Position numbers and translations under genes: made by a program. The notes under the pieces are model-generated. The model was not told the DNA's origin. It was given only the letters and a program-made list of their open reading frames with translations, and searched no databases. Source: Kalaharituber pfeilii (lineage: Eukaryota; Ascomycota; Pezizomycetes; Pezizales; Pezizaceae). From it: DNA of 64,000 nucleotides. The stretch's first letter is position 1. Each line of letters opens with the position of its first letter. Positions 58,621 through 64,000 of this stretch are shown here, in pieces. The stretch lies in assembly GCA_015179045.1 (NCBI GenBank), contig WHUZ01000018.1:620001-684000 (forward strand), written 5' to 3'.

Positions 58621-59604
58621 TAACCCCGGCTAGTCGCTGGGCAGGAGTCGGTGGTAGGTGTACTGGCAGTCTGTGTGAGGTGAGGAAATGGGTCTAGTAG
58701 AAAAGAGGCTGGTTGGGTCAACTTATACAGCAACCAAGACTACTTATACAGATAGCTGGATAGAAATCTGGCCTGGTGTGTACTACTAAGTGGAAAGAAG
58801 GGAAAAAGGAAAAAAGGAAAAAAAGAAATAGAAAAAGAAGAAACGAAACAAGAAAGAAGTGAATGGCGGATTAATATCTTAATTCCTTGCTATCCGTATG
58901 GACTACAAATAAAGAACTGAAATGACAAATACTGCCAGAGACAAATGCACAAATGGGAACAATGAACCTGTTCTCGTCAATGAAATCGAATGTTCTTATG
59001 CTTTGAACTCTAATTTCGGATTCACGCTCGCGACAGCTCGGGATCTTATGTCTCATCCCCAGTGCTATTGACGCAACGCGAAGAATACATCTGAGCAGGT
59101 TCCATTCACTTGATGCTGTTCCTCGGCCCAGTGCTCACCGTCTTCGAGATCTAGAAATTCTATCGCGCCCGGTACCCAGGTGCAAAGAGTGTGTGCAGAG
59201 CACTGGAATACAATTCTAATTTCAATCAGCTCAGCCCCACTTTCAGGTCGCTCGTCCTCGCCACCCATCCCAGCTGTTAGTACGTGCAATGTAGCGAGAA
59301 ATTTCAGTCGCAGAAGTGATTTACACATTTAAAATAATATCGGGTAAGAAAGCAATCTGTACCTCCAGTGGAGGCAACGAGATGCCAATACTTCCGACAA
59401 AACACAAGTAATGATGACAGAGCAACGATGATGTAGTATTGCATTTGTGGTTGGGGATTTGTGCCAACCAGACTGCACCGCAGTCTCGCATGCAGATTGC
59501 CCATTTAAAAATTGTGTGTTCCTTGCCTCCATAGGTTGAGCATTCCCCTGTACCTCTGCGTGTCGAGATGCACTTTGGCCTCTGGAGGGTGGGGGGTCAG
59601 GAGG

Positions 59605-59679
<75 letters not shown>

Positions 59680-62600
59680 GAAAAAAAAAGAAAAAAACAA
59701 GGGCACTGTTTGGTGTGTGTGCTCATAATTAATCAGGAAGAGGGGCTGGTGCCGTGGTACCGAACTTTACCTAGCATTGGTATCTTGTGAACTTCTATCC
59801 CACTGGGTTGGGTACAATGATAGTGAAGGACCCTGGCCACAACAACCATAATCACCAATCCAGCCATTCTAGTATATAGGAGACGTCAAACCTCTACTGC
59901 ATGCTCCTGTGTATGCTCTGTTTTACGTTCATGGACATTCTATTTCCTAGTTCGTCAAGCTTGTTTCATAAGAACTTTCGTCATCAACTATCAACGAGAC
60001 TTAGCAGAATACATGCTAAATGGACACGTGCTACGTGCTTGGCCTGAGGTGGGAATAGGGAAGCTGTCGATTGACCCTGTATGGCAACACGGTATAACTC
60101 GCGTGAGACCCGGAATTACGTTTAAGACCGTGAACCCTCTTTACATAGCATAGGTACAGTGCGGTGAGTGACCCGGCGGTACTGATCCTGTTATCAGCTT
60201 GACAACGAAGGCTTCAGATCCACAGGTCTCTCATGTCACTCCTTTAACTGCCACTGTAGTATTTTTCGGAAGGCTCGAATGAGCATTTTGAGTTATAAGC
60301 CAGTAATGATTCAGCTGAGGCAAGTGGGAACGAGAATAGGTGAATACATACTTGAGATATCATGGGTATAGCATTCAGCTATTGTAAAGCCAAGAGCATT
60401 CAAGGCCTTGTCTGTAGCGGTTATAGTTGGTATCGTATACTTTAATCAGTGTCTCGATGTCGGAATTAAATAGCCGATGCATCACGATGGAACTGTAGCT
60501 GAAGTCTTGCTCACACCGATGCACCATCTCATGCCCACAGCAACGGATGTGATCCAGATTTGCAGTACAGTGGTCGACATGCATGCCATGATCCCTCAAA
60601 GCCTGAAAGCCTGTGCGAGAACTGTTACAAGTTCAGTAACCAGCCGATCTAACAGTATGTGGCAAACTGGGATCGATCAGATTAGCCTAGTGCAATGGCT
60701 AGAACAGATGGACACTGGAAGCCCGAAAGGAAAATGGACTCGGCACAAAGGGTACGAGTACAGGATGGGAGACCAATTAGTACTGACTCTATTAATATGA
60801 ATCATGAAGCCTGGGATCAATCCTTATTGAAAATTATGGAGGGCACTTTCTGAAAGACAAGGGGAAGCGAGAGTAGGAAACGTGCCCGAGATTAGGAAAG
60901 AGCCACATTGATTTTAAACTCTCGTACAAACGACGATAAAAAGCATGAGTAAATTTAACCCCAGCCAACGTACAATGTAATCAATGTGGTAGAATGACGC
61001 AAACGCAGAGGTGGTCTCAGTCCCAGCCAGATGTAACAATCAATTGCTAGGTTCACTGTCACGAGGGGGGCGAACGAGACAAATGAGAATGAAATAAGGT
61101 AGCTCACGTGGATCGCACCCATGAAAAGGGAAATAGGGTACTTCGTGACTGGGGAAGTACAGAACTGCTAGCATCAATGAGAGTACTTGTAGGTACAGGA
61201 GAGTACAAGGAACAACATTACCTAATTATCAGTCGTTAATGCAACGTGATCATGAAACAAACCAAAATTGGAAGCCGTCTATACTGCCTGTACGAGGGGT
61301 AGTGTCAATCAAACTACTGATATCCTGCCTGAATATTTACATACTTCGGCAGGCTGTCAGGTACCTCTTTATATTTCACCCCCACTCATCTGAAGTGGAG
61401 TTCTTACTATGGCGTCCATCTCATTAGAGAATCCTCCATACATGTCAGCGGCGTCAGCAGGACAGGCAACCCAATATCATTTTGGAGTATGCAGGGTGTG
61501 ACCGTGTCCTCAAAGCACATCAATTGCTCATCCTCCCTGGCCGTTCTGGCTAGAGAGGTCAGATCGTAACATCCGAACATGCTGTATGAGTAGAGTGCGC
61601 TGCTCTCGACATCGGGAGGCATCACGCATGTAGATGAGGTACTCGTACATACTACTAAGCTTGTGCGAGTGTGCGGGCCCTGCTAGGAATCCGTGATATG
61701 CTTGCGTCTAGCGCAAAGCCACCAAGCTGACCATTATCGGCGCACGGGCTGCTACTTATCCGCAACCCATGATCAGTTGTACCATAGGAAAACATAAGAG
61801 TGGGAGTCGATTTACCGTGAAATTGCATGAGCTGAACTCATTAGTCGACATTCTTACTCCAAACGAGCACTGGACAGGGTCGCCGCTAGACTTGCACACT
61901 TGACTTGGCATATCTGGGGCCTACAGTAGGTAGGGACCTGCGGCTCGGCAGCAGCAAGACACTGTGAACTGCGGCCTCGGCCATCTGAATGTATGTGTCT
62001 CACTGTTCATTGGGTGGGACGCTACCCAGCCTCAGTTGCCCACGACACTCAACATAGCAGATCACACGCTTCCAGGCGACCAGGCATTCGAGGAAATAAA
62101 GTTTTCAGGGGGCCTCTAGGGTACCAGAGCTACTCGGTTGCAGTGTGCCGTGTTACCCAAATCGGGCACCAGATTCCTGCCCATCTCGCACACATCACAA
62201 GAACGATGTTGCTGATGCCACAAAAAAGCCCCAGTGAACTAAGTGCTTCATCTGCCAAAAACCCGAGCAAGTTCCCATCTGAGTTTGTGATTTGTCCAAC
62301 CCACCTCTGTGCTGCCCTCCCTACCGTGCTGTGAGTCCGCAAGCGAGCAACTGGGCCTGGCTGAGGTGATCTCATCCAGCCCCCTCGGAATCACTTGCCT
62401 CCCCACGTTCTTGTATAATTTCCTTCATGCAACGTCCTGAAACGTGAACGGGGGTTGGCCAGGCAGGGGTTTTTCGGCGAATACCGGCCTTCTTGCGTGG
62501 CAGGAACGGAGTCATCCCCCATCAGGACTGTCAAGGTCATCGAAGTGAGCCGATATGGAGTCCCTACGCAGGTTACGGTGTCCGCAAGTTGTGTGGCTCC

Positions 62601-62969
62601 TGGGGCAGATCAACAAAAGGGGGATGACTGGCTACACTTCATGATAGAAATACAAGTTCAGTGGTTAACCCTGTAATCAGCTGAAAGAAACTAATGCACA
62701 CTTTGATAATTGCATTGGCAAAAAAGGCAGTAAAAAGCATTCTGCCTAACTTGCTTCTAGAACAGCCAAGCCCTTCAATCTCAATCCTTGCAATTAGCTA
62801 CGAGAAAGCATAAACAAAACAACAGCAAGCATTAAAATCCCAAACTACCCTCCCCGATTTTGCCAGAGTGTAAATACTACATGTAACGAAGCACGGCAAT
62901 CTAGACTATAAGACGTGGTAAATCTAGCTGTATACGCAATAAAGCAAGTGAGAACGTGATTGCAGTTGG
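58621..62969. other. Gene-poor stretch between Con7-like gene and DBP2
   Basis: I can support no gene. Several minus-strand frames have less repetitive composition than the rest of the deserts: 59065-59328, 60375-60599 (with HVDHCTANLDHIRCCGHEM), 61407-61625 and 62130-62375. They might be exons or remnants of a lineage-specific gene, but I could not join them with good splice sites. A 73-base A tract lies at 59605-59677. The last few hundred bases probably hold the DBP2 3' region. Confidence 0.4.
59605..59677. repeat. 73-base A homopolymer
   Basis: 73 consecutive A are followed by TAG and more A-rich sequence to about 59700. It is by far the longest homopolymer in the window. It could be a retroposon tail, an expanded microsatellite, or partly an assembly artefact. 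Confidence 0.9.
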
Positions 62970-64000
62970 TTAGAAACGACTGCGGCCAAGAGGCGCGGAA
63001 TTGGAGGAAGTAAATCCTGATTTTGACGGATCAGTGACGTTCGTATAAATGAATATCATTTAATAAAAACGCTTACCACCTCCTCCTCCGCGACCTCCAC
63101 CACGGCCCCGGCCTCCACCTCCATAGCGACTGTGACCGCCGCCACCACTGTGCCTAACCATGTCAGCTAGTTGAGGATCAATTTGTTGTTTTGCCTCCCT
63201 AAGGATTGTCACAAGATCTCGTGCCTGCTTAGCATCTGCTGTAGTAAAAAAAGTAATTGCTGTTCCCTTGGCACCTGCACGGCCAGTACGTCCAATACGA
63301 TGAACATAGTCCTCGGAATTCTAAGAAATCATTAGTAAATTGCATCGATTCCTAGGGAATAGGAATACCGACGTTAGGATAATCGTAGTTTATAACATGA
63401 GTGATGTTGCGAACATCTTTGATATAAAGTTAGCATCTCTATACAAGAAGCGGGCGGGAATCGCCTGCTGTTCCGTGCGAACTGTTATTCTGCATCTCAC
63501 TCTCTCGGCCTATGGCTTCATTCATTGCATGATTGCATATCCAGTGATGTCTAACCATCAAGGTGCAGCAGAGATCCGGAATAGCAAACTTCTTTCACCA
63601 CCCAAAGCGCAGGCAATAAAGCGACAAGCCCTAGGTAGCTGCACCCCTAGATCAAAGTTCTCATAGAAACCCAACAGACAAAGAACTGAAACTGGAATAT
63701 GCTAGAAGGTTGGGCGAGCGTCGAGAGAAGAGCATCATATTTGCACAAACACAGGCAGGAAGTTAGGGGAGGGGGGGGAGTCTGTAATATTCATACCAAT
63801 ACCACGTGAAGCCACGTCGGTAGCAACCATAATAGGGCTCTTTCCAGTTTTAAACTCGTTTAAGACCCAATCACGTTCATTCTGTGCTTTATCACCGTGA
63901 ATTGCCAACGACGGCCAACCATCTTGACGTAGAAACTGGGTGAAGTCAGTACGCTATTCTGTAGGGTGGATAGAGTCACTTACTCTCGTGATTTCATCAG
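62970..64000 (-). CDS. DBP2: DEAD-box RNA helicase Dbp2 (p68/DDX5 type), C-terminal part, cut by window edge
   Basis: Five exons are visible on the minus strand: 64000-63984 (partial), 63935-63797, 63416-63373, 63320-63077 and 63016-62970. They encode the end of helicase domain 2: [41 protein letters not shown] (motif V), [17 protein letters not shown] (motif VI), [20 protein letters not shown], then a G/R-rich RGG tail and the terminal [12 protein letters not shown]. Dbp2 unwinds RNA co-transcriptionally and acts in ribosome biogenesis, mRNP assembly and mRNA decay (family knowledge). Every junction keeps frame with GT/AG ends. The third visible intron (63796-63417) is 380 nt, far longer than others here; an unusually long, regulatory intron near the 3' end is known for DBP2 in yeasts. 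The N-terminal half lies beyond the window. Confidence 0.95.

Noticed and set aside
59329..59726. Poly-Phe/poly-Lys frames
   Set aside because: Translation of the A/T homopolymer.
60507..60560. HEMVH as a zinc-protease HExxH motif
   Set aside because: It stands in a short isolated frame without other protease features; the five-residue pattern is common by chance.
20529..64000. Possible biosynthetic or defence gene cluster
   Set aside because: The recognised genes are unrelated housekeeping and regulatory functions on mixed strands; no co-functional cluster is visible.

Overview
The window looks like nuclear DNA of a filamentous ascomycete (Pezizomycotina). The evidence is short spliceosomal introns (about 50-190 nt) with GTRNGT donors, CTRAY-like branch sites and YAG acceptors, a Con7-type C2H2 regulator, and a housekeeping gene set with fungal domain layouts (an eIF4G without an MA3 domain, a multi-intron Dbp2). 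The order or genus cannot be fixed from the sequence. Gene density is low: ten recognisable genes in 64 kb, grouped in small clusters and separated by long gene-free stretches. I see no tRNA, rRNA, CRISPR array, intact transposase, viral gene or toxin gene.

Layout. 1-2187: no gene. 2188-3054 (-): fungal protein of unknown function with acidic tracts, under a GC-rich promoter carrying a GGGCGT minisatellite. 3.1-20.5 kb: a 17 kb gene desert with hairpins and a MITE-like element. 20.5-29.7 kb: a dense block with GPHR-type Golgi/ER membrane protein (-), RER1 (-), an Aly/REF (Yra1/Mlo3) mRNA-export adaptor (+) and CMR1/WDR76-type WD40 protein (+). 29.7-33.6 kb: spacer, with one weak candidate for a small secreted protein. 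33.6-38.6 kb: eIF4G (+). 40.2-41.9 kb: kynureninase (-). 42.6-43.5 kb: ISA2 iron-sulfur assembly protein (+), divergent from kynureninase. 43.5-55.6 kb: a second, 12 kb desert with an orphan GC-rich island at 51.6-52.8 kb. 55.6-57.1 kb: Con7-like zinc-finger regulator (-). 57.1-63.0 kb: spacer with a 73-base A tract. 62.97 kb to the end: 3' half of DBP2 (-), cut by the window edge.

The genes do not form a pathway cluster. They serve secretory-pathway sorting (GPHR, RER1), mRNA export and remodelling (Aly/REF, Dbp2), translation (eIF4G), DNA damage or chromatin (CMR1), tryptophan-to-NAD metabolism (kynureninase), mitochondrial Fe-S assembly (ISA2) and morphogenesis (Con7). I reconstructed exon structures by hand, by matching reading frame, splice signals and remembered family motifs. 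No alignment was run.

The most notable points are these: two genes that should be functional (eIF4G and CMR1) carry one-base frame breaks in homopolymers or short repeats, which points to consensus errors or real damage. The Aly/REF gene appears to use a GC-AG intron directly after its UAP56-binding motif, with an in-frame ATG inside that intron. GPHR splits its signature motif with a 16-nt exon. There is a 316-bp element with long inverted repeats, CAGT ends and TA flanks. One GC-rich, promoter-like island has no gene. I did not find convincing evidence of a new multi-gene system.
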